Source: Ceratopteris richardii (lineage: Eukaryota > Streptophyta > Polypodiopsida > Polypodiales > Pteridaceae). From it: DNA of 64,000 nucleotides. The stretch lies in assembly GCA_020310875.1 (NCBI GenBank), contig CM035413.1, positions 160,564,306 to 160,628,305 on the forward strand. The letters are read 5' to 3'. Below the pieces are notes generated by a model. It was given only the letters and a program-made list of their open reading frames with translations, searched no databases and was not told the DNA's origin. A program made the position numbers and the translations under genes. This document shows, piece by piece, positions 25,901-33,877 of this stretch (its first letter is position 1; each line of letters opens with the position of its first letter).

Positions 25901-26209
25901 CCAAAAAGAGAAGAGGGTAAGAACCACGTACAGAGACCGAAAGAAGATCAAATCAGCTCTTCAACAATAGTAGGAAGACGTGAAAAAAGGATATGGGTTT
26001 GGAAGCCAAAAGTACAAGTAGCCTACACCGAACCAAAGGGCCAATCACATTGGATACCACAGTTCAGAAAGCATCCAAAGATGAAGTCGCCTGAAGTGAT
26101 CTCTACTGTGCCAAATGCTGTTCTCAAATGGATTCCAATAAGAAGGAATACATCATCTCGCGATCCCATGGAGACATCCAAGAAAGATGGCGTCCACATC
26201 TGCAAGTAA
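16916..26209 (+). CDS. gag-pol: Gy1 gag-pol polyprotein, 3097 aa, uninterrupted
   Basis: This encodes the full retrotransposition machinery in one frame. Approximate residues: gag core 340-505 (YFDGTGDPYDHVAEYK); three zinc knuckles C-X2-C-X3-H-X4-C near 556, 751 and 781; protease near 1222 (IIDSGAG, later ILGRPFL); reverse transcriptase 1655-1850 with Y-V-D-D near 1796; RNase H 1935-2060 (HVDAS, TDHQALLYLV). There are two H2C2 zinc domains at 2148-2195 and 2275-2322, then the integrase core with WGIDFIGP, SDRGTHF and QANGKAES supplying D, D and E. A GPY-like integrase tail follows. After a charged stretch comes a second retropepsin-like domain (2695-2810: LIDSGAA, LVLGQDWI), and then a tail with six W-[VI]-type motifs. 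The start is the ATG of MNLRSGRHLG. No stop or frameshift was seen. Gag, Pol and extras as one frame would need proteolysis to separate them. Confidence 0.96.
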   Translation: MNLRSGRHLGKDKQSIRSSEASVNHTSKSWTQQLSGDLLLSSDTSDSEMSFSMGKPASGSGTAHLQTPEGPYKTQLEYIRTNQLGARIYEDGLRRSVVQLKNPDQSFGLEHPVVKFEEGSYIDKEGTMYVVTNLPDRTDEFGNVIPENEIGDLEQGNVGQGPQTPRGKSVLTRVITPDWIPQDNKSIELFLNRETEEAFWRFKPDQPSQLGIVIIYEFKDPEIPGKVVYLDNTSEKIFLVTEHDRHAYTWKNELVFPPPRSNVSHGLQGIGSSHAHEAQRERTRERPEVSFAHTVGRNRSGFENERPERERHQAHRQQRDEQDFPLPRPREYPRTLRPIQVIKAMKNYFDGTGDPYDHVAEYKQVLRAEQIEDWFTQYEAFGLTLKGTALAWFQPLSRSSYRDIGQLLDEFIVEFSKSGIRHNTSSLIHSFKQTPQETVRLAGRRFRQYLERCPTPELPTPAKQVALFLDGLLSTKLRSYVYLKEPRSIEECVRTCIDIEDNLGEELGLSKLYKDSDSSTSHTSKISTEIEEIAEQVAKKLGVQNKQTQRVTSLNRCYTCGGDHMANVCPMQNQNIRERNAPYCTIERKYTNHTAQDYPYNRQAVRQNYQQPYPQGRYQNQYQQPYYRPQQQYQVPYRPQPVLGNQPPAPANVIPVKYAVGEENPNRALVPLTPWIPDNDSHAHSSDYSHEGSPHAYYTESPEHSEIYSYQYEAPPVEQNWEPEYSNVMYTNPNPRPQLRQMRPQAPRGSCFRCHGDHFIRDCPHPPSPSQGQAITIQAFCPDCGKDHLPRDCPRNPSSAPKITPINVVGLVADPSSSSNNVAPIQAVTRAQALKPDKPVEQSESSELGEPSKRKTRTWKDTREKANRKWNKKLSELEESLKEAKTKIEDMASQSPSHAETPSTPPHPTPPPIVNRPQPGSVLADPTPEGLDMMFKAYQARLQEGPTAANLDKSYPRADLEIERMKMCMKMVEQAQAILETSQKFNQTNSIKSDLHFQGLLERLEQLVNKPQVSLPPQAQPVIERGSSPPMGAYVPNSTDAGIPPSIQQYSQEFLREIQEDKWAKEKGNSPPIPEIDDLHDQFPQDIPSIYEDEAEQPEDERLDFESNTLEELPQFPGPWESESLQIRAPTILVRNEDSVVPRNTDVVKNTKVQCHLTVEELLKAKPELWNHVKDQVPELDSNMPKAGSKQRVPEIPLDKIGDMCEGEEGNTYLPITYQGYTTKAIIDSGAGVAIATTSLWKQWGKPTLRPTRMKLQMADGHFERPLGLLEGITLTTCGVEFEHTFAICDFEKNNVYEMILGRPFLRQLQIVQDWGTNSLYLQHLGVTTKVNLKDYTFRDVPPLQWNSIHKVKEDSISVHSESSPDPSWLHEDTHLWMCKVAKEEEKRLKAREEGTSLEDRPVRDPAYTPMIFPDEEFEPHGWPEILATMDIAVNEEQWTPHCDEEGYDISVFMCQPLLEECDPSDVIEEEENDDDLESIVMDSCFNSEQHYLEDIGVFTQKEEEPLTSIKTVNSKDGSESSQKKKKRKAVKQEEEESLFEVPENFKKYEVDDRKILVRMPKREAIIGESYDNKEKTKKIVVTIEENKERCTYIGDDLSAREEMELIALLREYRDVFAWHYRDLKGVDPRICSHTIPMTADAKPTKQKPYTYNDTYAAKIKEEIDRLIEAGFIYEIEHTEWVSPIVVVPKKNGKLRVCINLKKVNAATIRDSYPLPITEHLLERVAGKEVYSFLDGFSGYNQVAIAPEDQHKTAFATEWGIFAFRVMPFGLTNAPATFQRLMCHVFKEFLRKSLEVYVDDLCAHSQERRVHIPELRQIFNKCREYRVCLNPEKCVFMVRQGKILGHIVSKNGISTDEDKVRAIAELPRPRNVKEVQAFMGHCGYYRRFIHMYAIIARPLYALLSNFEWNDECENSFNELKKRLCTAPILTTPDWNKPFHVHVDASNHAIGCVLAQPTSEGNLDLPIAYASRQLTAAERNYTTTEREGLGMVYAVKKFRHYLLANKFKFFTDHQALLYLVNKPCNTGCLVRWFLLLMEYDFEVVVRKGRTHLRADHLSRITSGESPQGVSDELPDAYLFNLEVVPKWANKLVPVLTFGPANKNVKTSQEEIVKSQKYHILAGSMYKQDTEGVLACCVEDDEHSSWLQQAHEGMLGNHYSKQRTLQNLKRLGVYWPSMDKEIHEWIKNCPRCRERPPVEHATLYQVSLIPDWSAPLVEFMRSGRNLPKEASLARRRNMEQEAQGYALVGENLYRRGKDGYLRLCVHESDYLRVLETAHSGVAGGHFGPDRVIKTILFSGLWWPTLHMDAHTYVKKCDTCQRAQYPVRKDEMPLRPMMGGRAFSKWGIDFIGPINPPARNSHAEYIIVATDYLTKWVEVKATTKNDAQTTAKFLFENVFTRYGLPIELVSDRGTHFLNEVIENLLQEFLVIHKKSAPYHPQANGKAESTNKILCNVLTKLVNNKRSDWDKQLHHAVWAYRVAYKTVLNATPFQMVFGQNAVLPLDFLIPALKVAQEHEWNGHELSARIFDLERLGETRLRAAAGIYAAKKRQKAYFNAHIKDKGLKEGDLVLVYTLKQHARKLEKRGYGPMIINRISTSGAVQLATLEGDILPNYISGCRVKLYQEPLTEDMLMRLNTAKKRKEEELRVREEAQAEARERIRRNKLRRLGLDVNSKAPKYHMDMCQKSGIATSQVIDRRPFVTIEIGQGKGARTVKALIDSGAASSAVRLSYCQDLQLNINPIEAYLIGLGGVETPCLGEVELPIYLQDVPMKVKALVCQDENLTEPLVLGQDWIYDHAVNLNLRSQILQVWVHEQCITLELENCMLLDHGTTHSLSSSKTNHMKEDVVCVKSSMMQKESIVDDQVRRRVDLSSSPKNQVATVVSPPHKQTQPFTTTATSNRKTPFDKKAVPSMKQIWVRKGEQPPALPPQIPSRQANQARRRGKQLRQAQSQGIQQVWVPKKLVAAQQGQLQMWVPEKLLHLQQPMFSHMRKVSTKNPKREEGKNHVQRPKEDQISSSTIVGRREKRIWVWKPKVQVAYTEPKGQSHWIPQFRKHPKMKSPEVISTVPNAVLKWIPIRRNTSSRDPMETSKKDGVHICK

Positions 26210-27350
26210 CATCAAGCCTCGACGAGCAACAACCATGTGCTCCTTGCACAACCCTGTCTTTTGCACCATTCAGGTCATGCATTTCCAAAGTATGCATTAA
26301 TATAGGGCCACATTACACGGCCGTGCATAGACACACTTGAGAATCCCAGGCACAAGAGCACATTGACATATGTCAAAGATTTTTATTGATTGATACTAAA
26401 ATCTGTCTCCTTGTTTTGTGATATTGTTACAAAAAAAAAAACGAGGAAGAACTTGTTCCCAGGTTTCGCTCATGGAACATGAATGAGTCATGCTTAGTTG
26501 AAGATTGAACCATCGATTACTGGGCATTTATCAGTTTGGATAGAAGTGTGTCTTGGCTAGCAGATGATTTAATTGCTGCCTTATATCATAGATGTCAAGA
26601 ACTTAGCATGAGCAGGGCATCCACAACTATGGTTTCCTCTTACTATGGTAGGAGTGAAGAGCTTGAAGGTCCACAACTTGAGTGATGCTTAACTACTGTA
26701 TGTACAAGAGCATCCAAGGAGATATCTGCAAGGGATAGTTCTGGAGGAGAGGGGATCTGCCATTCAAAAGATCTCATCAGTGGACCATCAACACGGACAT
26801 CCATCAACAATGGTCCATCCCAAACGCCAAGTGTACAACATGAAGAGATGAACATCCATCGACCTTCTCCATGGTAAGCATCTTTACTTTGGAAACATCA
26901 TAGCCATAATAGCGTAGGAAACCTCTTCGTCGGCATACCCTTGAGCACTTAGCTCAAGAGCCCCAATTTTTGCACCATTCTTCTTCCAATGCATTTCCCA
27001 AGTAAACATTCATAGGGCTACATTACAAGGCCGTGCACAAGGCACATATTTTCCTCAACCCATGCACGAACACACTTACCCATCACTCAATATGGGTTAT
27101 GAGTACTTGGCATGACTACTATGAAGATCAACTTTGGAAGATCTAGAAAACATCAACGGAGACTCACAACGACACAGTCATGCTGGAATCCAAGGCAGAA
27201 GCACATACCAAGAGACTACAACCTGCAAAGACTCACAGTGATAGATGAAGAACCTCGGACGACTTGTGTTCATACAGAAGGGACACTCCCTCTCAAGGCA
27301 CTACTTGGAACAACCACTACAACAAGGGTCTGTCAGGGACGACAGACTCG
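26210..27350 (+). other. Gy1 3' noncoding region with a duplicated module
   Basis: This is 1.1 kb without a credible gene. A segment of about 70 bp occurs twice (about 26260-26330 and 26968-27038). Both copies share GCACCATTC, ATGCATTTCC, a CATTA/CATTC word, ATAGGGC, ACATTACA and GGCCGTGCA in order. The copies are diverged, so the duplication is older than this insertion. Confidence 0.8.
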
Positions 27351-27363
27351 AGAGGGGGGGGAG
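27351..27363 (+). other. Gy1 polypurine tract
   Basis: AGAGGGGGGGGAG is directly before the 3' LTR. Confidence 0.88.
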
Positions 27364-27971
27364 TGTTGAAGCTCAAAGTCAAGGACAAAGCATGGAAGCA
27401 CATCAAAAGGTGGACACACAAGGAAAGGGAGCAAGTAGGGAGCTCCAAGAAGTGTAGGTCAAATTTTCAGAAGAATTCCCTACAAAAATAGTGATTTTCA
27501 TCACTAAAAACCATTGTAAATACCATTATCTATTTTTAGTAACTCCATTTTGTTCAAGCCGAGGAGTCCTCGAGCTTGAGGAGTATTAGAAGTACCATCA
27601 TACCAATTTTCATAATTTTTAGACTTCGTTTGAGCCCTCAAATAAGCCCTGGAACCTAATTTTTAACTAGGCCGGACACTAGGTCTGACAGGGCCAAAAC
27701 TAGTCAAAAAACTATAAAAAGAGCTAGAGAGCTCATTTTTGGGGTTAGCTTGTTAGAGAATAGAACTTTTGTAAGAGAACTCTTTTGCAATCTAAGCTTT
27801 CCATTGTTCTTCTCTTTGATCTTACTTTGTACGCGTGTGTGTGTATGTGTGTGCATGTTCGTGTGCTTTCACTCACGCACTTGTGCCTTCACTTGCTCGT
27901 GGTCTTCATACCGGTCCTCACGTCTCCGCGGATTGACAAGTAAAGGAGGTGGTGCTTACGCTTGAGCTACA
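27364..27971 (+). repeat. Gy1 3' LTR
   Basis: It is 608 bp and nearly identical to 14962-15570. The TATA word is at 27713-27719. It is followed by the second TATGT. Confidence 0.96.
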
Positions 27972-27976
27972 TATGT

Positions 27977-28095
27977 GTACACATCTTCATCTCCTGGATA
28001 TGCACTTCCTTCATGCTTCATAACTTGATCTTTTCTTCAGTCCTTGACTTCAATTCTTCACCAAAACTTCAATTGTTGATTGCCCTGCACCAACA
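27977..28095 (-). repeat. CoA1 5' LTR, right part
   Basis: It continues the sequence broken at 14961 (GTACACATCTTCATCTCC to CCTGCACCAACA) and aligns with about 10000-10121. The TCAAG duplication follows. Confidence 0.92.
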
Positions 28096-28103
28096 TCAAG
28101 AGG

Positions 28104-31100
28104 ATGGGAGAGGTATCCAACCAGATTGAGAAGTTGGACAAAGACAACTTTCAACCTTGGAATTTTAGGATGACAAAATTCATCATGAGCAAGGACCTAG
28201 AAGGCATAATCAATGGAGGAGATGTCAAACCAATTGCTACGGATCCAACTAACCCTAGCGACCAAGAAAGGAGAACAATTAGAGAATGGGAGGTAGAAAT
28301 AGAAGGTTTATGTTATGATATCTCAGCATGTAAGCAACACAATGATAGGTCACATTCAAAGCATACCGCCAAGGAAATGTGGGAATATTTGGAGAAGATG
28401 TTCACCACAAACACAAAGGCAAAGAAGGTACAACTCAAAAATGAGCTCAACAACTTGAAGAAAGGAGGTAACCAATCCATACATGATTACCTAATTAAAG
28501 CCAAAGGTATTAGAGATTCATTGGCAGCCATAGGACATTCAATTGATGATGATGACATGGTTGCATTTGTACTTAATGGTCTTAAAGATGATGACAAGTG
28601 GAGGAACTTCATATCCTCATTGTATGCTAGGGAGAACATGCCTGATTTTGATCAATTGAACACTTTAATGGTTAATGAAGAAATATTGAAAGGTGGACGC
28701 AAGGGCAAAGGTGCCCAAGGTCAAATGCTATATGCACTAAGAGGCAAAGCATCAAGAGGTAGAGGAAGAGGAAGGCAAAGCCAAAGCAAGCAAAGTGACA
28801 ACCAAGAGGACTCAAATGAAGGCTCATCTTCAAATGGAAGAGGTGGAGGGAGAAACAACAGAGGAAGAGGAAGAGGATCAAGAGGCAATGAAAGGAGGAA
28901 CAATGTTCAAGGTAACTATGCTTCAAATGAGTCTAGTGATCAAGTTCTTGCCATGAGTCATGCATATGGAGATAGTAGACATGAGAAGGATGATACTTGG
29001 TACATAGATAGTGGATGTAGCAATCATATGTCTTGTAGAGAGGACATGTTTTGCAATTTAGAGGCTCCAAAGCAAAGATGATGTGTAGAGACAGGTGACA
29101 ACACCGAGCATGAGATCAAACACATTGGTGATGTCAAGTTTCAGGATGGCAAGAAGAGCAAGACACTATCTGAGGTATTATATGTCTCTACTATTACAAA
29201 GAATCTCATTTCTGTTGGTCAAATGGTAGACAAAGGATACCAAGTGAAGTTCAATAGCAAAGGTTGCTTCATAGAGGATCCAAAGAATGGATTTCAGCTT
29301 GTGGCAAAAGGAGAGAAGCATGGAAGGATGTTTACTCTCAATATCAAGCAAAACCCCAATAAGGTAATGTTCATCACTTCAGGAAATAGAAAAATTGCAG
29401 ATTTGGATATGTGGCATAAAAGGATAGGACATGTAAACATTGAAAAGCTAAAGAACATGGAGAAAAGTGCATTGGTCAAAGGGCTTCCAAACTTCTCAAC
29501 ATCACATCTTCATGAGGTATGTGAAGCTTGTCAATTTGGGAAGCAAACTAGGTTGCCTTGCAAGTCAAGCAAGTATGTTTCTCCAAGGGTTTTGGATTTA
29601 GTGCATACAGATGTATGGGGACCTTCAAGAGAACCTTCACATGTAGGTAATAGGTACTTTTTTACCTTTGTTGATGATTGTTCAAGGAAAATTTGGTTGT
29701 ATGTAATCAAGAAAAAATTAGAAGTGTTTGAAGTATTCAAAAAATACAAGGCACTTGTTGAGAATGAAACACGTCATAGGATTAAAACCCTAAGGTCAGA
29801 TGGAGGGGGATAATATTTCTCCAATGAGTTCACAAGGTTCTTAGAAGATGAAGGCATAAGGAGACAATACACATGCAGGTATACCCCTCAACAAAATGGT
29901 ATTTCTGAAAGAAAGAATAGACAAATTGCACAGGTAGCTAGATGCATGTTGAATGAGATTAATGTACCTTTCTTATATTGGGCTGATGCAGCAACCACAG
30001 CAGCATATATTATGAACAAAATACGAACTTTTAGGAGTTCATGATCTTACTCCAAATGAGGTATACTATCAAAGGAAACCAGATTTATCTCATTTAAGGA
30101 TTTTTGCTTGCATATGCTATGTTCATGTTCCACAGGAAGTTAGAGAAGGTAAACTTGATTCTAGGGCTGAAAAATGCATTTTTGTTGGCTATTGAAATGA
30201 GCAAAAGGGGTACAGGTGTTATAATCGGATCACTAAAAATCTTAGAGTGTCAAGGGATGTTGTGTTTGATGAGTTAAAACCTTGGTATGGAGGTGTGAAT
30301 GATTTGCAAGAAGAAGAATTCGTACATGTAGATCAGGTACATGTAGAGCAAGTGCAAGTTAGCACTACATTGAGTGGACCAAGTATGCCAAGTCCTTCAC
30401 AAGGCTCATCATCATGGAAGAGCAAGCAAAAGGAGTTAGAGCATACATCAGAATGTAGCTACAATTGAGGTAATGGAGGTAACTTGGTAAGAGATTTTCA
30501 TTCAAGTGAAGATGAAGATTAATTTGAAGAAGTTGTAACACTTGAAGTGCAAAAGAAACAGACATTGAAGAAATATCCAATCACAGGTAGTGAAAGGAGG
30601 TCAGAAAGGGTAAAACATCCTATTCAAAAGCTCACTTATGATAGCTTTATTGCAAAGCATTATGCTTATACGACACATGTTATCAAAGATAAGGAACCGT
30701 CAAGCTATGAGGAAGCTAGCCAACACAAGGAATGGAGAGATGCTATGGATGAGGAGATTCAAGCTGTCAAAGAAAACCAAACTTGGGAATTGGTACCTAG
30801 AGAAGAAGACATGAAGGTAGTCACAAACAAATGGGTTCACAAAGTCAAAAGGAATTGAGATGGATCTTTAGCAAGGTACAAAACAAGGTTAGTAGCTAAG
30901 GGCTACACACAAACATATGGGCTTGATTATGAAGAAACTTTTAGTCTTGTTGCAAATAAGAATACAATTAGGACTTTGATTTCAGTGGCAGCTTCTAGAA
31001 GATAAAGAATGTATCAATTGGACATTAAAAATGCTTTTCTTAATGGAAATTCGAAAGAAGTGGTTTATATGTATCAACCCATAGGTTATGAAAATGAAAA

Positions 31101-32240
31101 GAAGCATGAATTTGTATGTAAACTAAAGAAGGCTTTGTATGGACTCAAGCAAGCACTTAGAGCATGGAATCAGAGATTGGTTGAGTACCTAATGAAGTGT
31201 GGTTATGTTGTAAGTGATTCAGATCCTTCACTCTACATCAAAAGTGTTGATGGAGAATCTATATACATATGCAATTATATGTTGATGATCTTATTATAAC
31301 AGGTGATAATGATGCATGTATCAAAGAGATTAAGGCAAAGCTTGGGAAGGAATTCAAGAGATCAGATGTTGGAATCCTCAAATACTTCTTGGGCATTGAG
31401 CTTATGTACAAAAATGATGGTCTCTACTTGATGCAAAGAAAATATTTGTTGGATGTATTGTACAGGTTTGGAATGAGTGGATGCAAACCACTAAAGCAAC
31501 CAATGGATGTAAACACCAAACTTAGCTCCACCCAAGGAGAAGAACTTGAGGACATTCATACCTATAGGACCCTAGTAGGATCACTTATATATGGAACCAT
31601 AACTAGATGTGATTTGGCATTTAGTGTAGGACTTCTATCTCAATATATGCATGCTCCTACTAATGATCATTTGAATGCAACAAAGAGGATACTGAGGTAC
31701 ATCAAAGGTACAATAAATCAAGGAATTTTCTATGCTTATGGAGGATCATTAGAGCTCAAAGGATATGCAGATGCTGATTGGTCCGACTCCAAAGATGATA
31801 GAAGAAGCACCATAGGTTATGTGATCATGCTAGGAAACAATTGTGTATCATGGAGTTCCAAGAAGCAACCCACAGTTGCTTTATCTTCGATCGAAGCTGA
31901 ATATAGAGCCTTGGCCCAAGATACTTGTGAGACAATGTGGATGAAAAAGCTAATGAAAGACTTAAATGTGCAGGTTGAATTATTTCCTTTGTTTGGAGAT
32001 AATATATCAAGCATCTATCTTGCAAACAATCCTATGTTTCATGCAAGGAGCAAACACATCAAACTCCACTATCAATTCATAAGGGAGAAGGTGCTTGAAA
32101 AGGAAGTGGATATTCATCATGTAAGTACAAAAGACCAGGTAGTTGATCTACTAACAAAGTTCTTGGATGCTGGAAAGCTTTCTAAGCTGAAGCAAGCCAT
32201 ACAAATCATGGAACCAACTTCAAATGCAAAAGGAACTTGA
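28104..32240 (+). pseudogene. CoC gag-pol remnant (copia order)
   Basis: Gag starts at ATG 28104 (MGEVSNQIEKLDKDNFQPWN). Upstream in-frame codons belong to the CoA1 LTR. Gag has an Arg/Gly-rich tail in place of a clear knuckle, then protease WYIDSGCSNHMS (about 29000). Integrase follows with LDMWHKRIGHVN, CEACQFGKQTRLP and RSDGGG, then reverse transcriptase with DIKNAFLNG and [11 protein letters not shown], then RNase H with SSIEAEYRALA. Lesions are TGA 29079-29081, TAA 29811-29813, a frameshift near 30030, TGA 30193-30195, TGA 30466-30468, TAA 30520-30522, TGA 30856-30858, a stop near 31003 and a frameshift near 31280. The gene is dead, though most domains are still easy to read. Confidence 0.93.
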
Positions 32241-32242
32241 GC

Positions 32243-32253
32243 TTGAGGGGGAG
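32243..32253 (+). other. CoC polypurine tract
   Basis: TTGAGGGGGAG is directly before the 3' LTR. Confidence 0.88.
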
Positions 32254-33069
32254 TGTTAAAAGATATGCATTTCTAGGGCAATCTCAAGTTTTGTTTTTCA
32301 TAAAATAACTCCATTTGAAGGCTTTGAAGCTTAGGAAATTCAAAGAATAAAGTTGAAGGTGCAACCTTATCCAAAAGGAGTCATTGAACCACCAAAAGCC
32401 ACTCCAATGAAGAGACAAAGTCACAAGGCAAGTGAAGAGACAAGGAGGGCATGTGAAGAGACATGGAGGACATATGAAGAGTCATAGAAGGCTCTCATGG
32501 CTATATAAAGACCATCCAAGCTCATTCAAGTTGTGTGTGGATGCTACGAAGTTAGGGTGCTGCATATATATGTGCCATTGAGCCATAGGCTCTCAGAGAT
32601 GTTCTTATTCTCTTATATATCTCTTCTACCCTTTCCAAAGGGTGCTCCATTTCTCTAGCAGCATGTTAGGACTTCAATTTCTCTTTGTAAGAAGCTGCAT
32701 TCTGAGAGTTCTTGTACTTTCTAGAAAGCCTATGAAGCACGGATTCTATTCCAAGAAGAATTTTGGCAAAACGTATCTTGTATTCTGAGATAAAGCTATT
32801 TCTTTGTCTGTTGTTCTGTCTCGAAACCTACTAGGAAAACTCGGCTATCTTGTGGGACTCAATTGACAAGTCTATAGGTGTCCAAATTTAGTGATTGATA
32901 GCTCATTGGAAATCTCTTACTATCTAGCTTTTGTGGCTTAAAGGTTTGTTGGATTGCATTTTGGAATTGTGAGATATTCAAGTTTTAGTGAGTACTGGTC
33001 TGAAGGCAGATAGGTCTTGGGAAGCGTCCAAGCCTTTTGTTGTGCATTTGGAGGAGAGATCTTCCAACA
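32254..33069 (+). repeat. CoC 3' LTR
   Basis: It runs TGTTAAAAGATATGC to GATCTTCCAACA, aligning end to end with 8071-8884 with many substitutions. Confidence 0.9.
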
Positions 33070-33092
33070 GTTTCCATCCATCTTTCCCAACA
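33070..33092 (+). repeat. CoB 3' LTR, last 23 bases
   Basis: It contains CCATCCATCTTTCCCAACA, the exact end of the CoB 5' LTR (2812-2830), followed by the second TTAGA duplication. Confidence 0.88.
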
Positions 33093-33097
33093 TTAGA

Positions 33098-33480
33098 TAC
33101 ACTTTTTTTTATGCCATTTCTTTTTTATTTGTATTGCAAAACTTCTTCCAAAGGTCCTTTGCACTTTCCTATTCAAATACTATAAAGTAAACATTATCAT
33201 CTAGGTGCAATCAAATGGTATACCTAGCCATTTCATGCAACTCATCCCAATTATCTTCATCCATGTCAACATTCTTCTTTGAGATTCCATTTATTCTCTT
33301 CCATTGCCTCCTCTAGATTAGCACATCTTTGATCTTATTCTTTCATATAGCAAAATTTGTGCCATAAGATTTTAGGATATCAAATTGGTCTTTGTCATGT
33401 AGGTTGTAGCTCCTCCTCATAACACTCGCACTAGAACCTAAACCAATAGATGTGCCTAAGATCTCTAATGCCATGATGAT
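33098..33480 (-). pseudogene. CoE gag, proximal part (copia)
   Basis: On the minus strand an ATG near 33474 opens a frame reading MALEILGTSIGLGSS, followed after frame breaks by WDELHEMARYTI. This is the layout of a copia gag N-terminus. It continues across the CoB insertion into 595-1773. The element's 5' leader and LTR are not recognisable to the right. Confidence 0.6.
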
Positions 33481-33656
33481 AGAAAAATAGGATGACCAAG
33501 TGTCAAATTCTGGGAGAAAAACACTAGAGTCTCCCCAAAAGACGGATTAATGAACAATAATGGCCAACCAAAAGGATTACGTGATAATATATGTGCCCAC
33601 ACCAATAAGTGTATCAAGGAGTAAATCGACCACTCTATAGTTGAGAAAACAAAAAA

Positions 33657-33877
33657 TCAGGTATGATTTCATGAGTCTCCTATTCAAAATGAGCATATGA
33701 CCAGTGTGAAAAGTTCATAAAACTGCAAGTACTTACATGTAAACCTCTATAGATAATCAGTGACTCTGAAAAATCAGGTATGATTTCATGAGTCTCCTAT
33801 TCAAAATGAGCATATGACCAGTGTGAAAAGTTCATAAAACTGCAAGTACTTACATGTAAACCTCTATAGATAATCAG
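33657..33877. repeat. 117-bp tandem duplication
   Basis: The sequence from TCAGGTATGATTTCATG to CTCTATAGATAATCAG occurs at 33657-33760 and again at 33774-33877, with a 13-base linker. The copies look identical by eye, so the duplication is recent (or an assembly artefact). Confidence 0.92.

Larger units (their letters stand above)
14962..27971 (+). mobile_element. Gy1: intact, young Ty3/gypsy element (13 kb)
   Basis: It is complete: 5' LTR 14962-15570, tRNA-Asp-type primer site, repeat-rich leader, one 3097-codon gag-pol (16916-26209), a 1.1-kb 3' noncoding region, polypurine tract and 3' LTR 27364-27971. A perfect TATGT duplication (14957-14961 and 27972-27976) flanks it inside the CoA1 LTR. 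By eye the two LTRs differ by three substitutions and one single-base gap in about 608 bp, so insertion is recent. The domain order RT, RNase H, integrase and the protease word ILGRPFL place it near the Tat/Athila branch. Confidence 0.96.
9089..28095 (-). mobile_element. CoA1: copia element inserted in the CoC leader
   Basis: This is a full-length minus-strand element. It has a 3' LTR at 9089-10121, a polypurine tract, broken pol and gag (10144-13892), a Met primer site at 14101-14113, and a 5' LTR at 14115-14961 continued at 27977-28095. A perfect TCAAG duplication flanks it. Gy1 later split its 5' LTR. It belongs to the same family as CoA2 and CoA3, against which its lesions can be read. 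About 375 bp of RNase H are deleted. Confidence 0.93.
8071..33069 (+). mobile_element. CoC: copia element inserted in the CoB 3' LTR
   Basis: LTRs lie at 8071-8884 and 32254-33069, with a short leader (8885-9088), then a nested interruption by CoA1 (9089-28095), then gag-pol (28104-32240). The left flank is GTGTT (8066-8070). The right flank GTTTCC fits the same GTGTT with one base lost, so the target duplication is probable rather than clean. The LTRs are clearly diverged and the coding region has at least seven lesions. Confidence 0.88.
1774..33092 (+). mobile_element. CoB: copia element, split by later nested insertions
   Basis: It has a 5' LTR (1774-2830), Met primer site, decayed gag-pol (2857-6990), polypurine tract and 3' LTR. 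The 3' LTR is cut at 8070 and resumes at 33070-33092. A perfect 5-bp target duplication TTAGA flanks the whole (1769-1773 and 33093-33097), which proves that the two outer pieces belong together. Everything between 8071 and 33069 arrived later (CoC, CoA1, Gy1). The LTRs differ at many positions and the coding region has numerous lesions, so CoB is one of the oldest layers after CoE. Confidence 0.9.

Noticed and set aside
26128..27491. Small frames downstream of Gy1 gag-pol as an envelope-like gene
   Set aside because: They are short, lack signal peptide or membrane segments, and overlap the duplicated noncoding module.
28672..28926. Leu/Phe-rich minus-strand frame
   Set aside because: It is a shadow of the Arg/Gly-rich gag tail of CoC.
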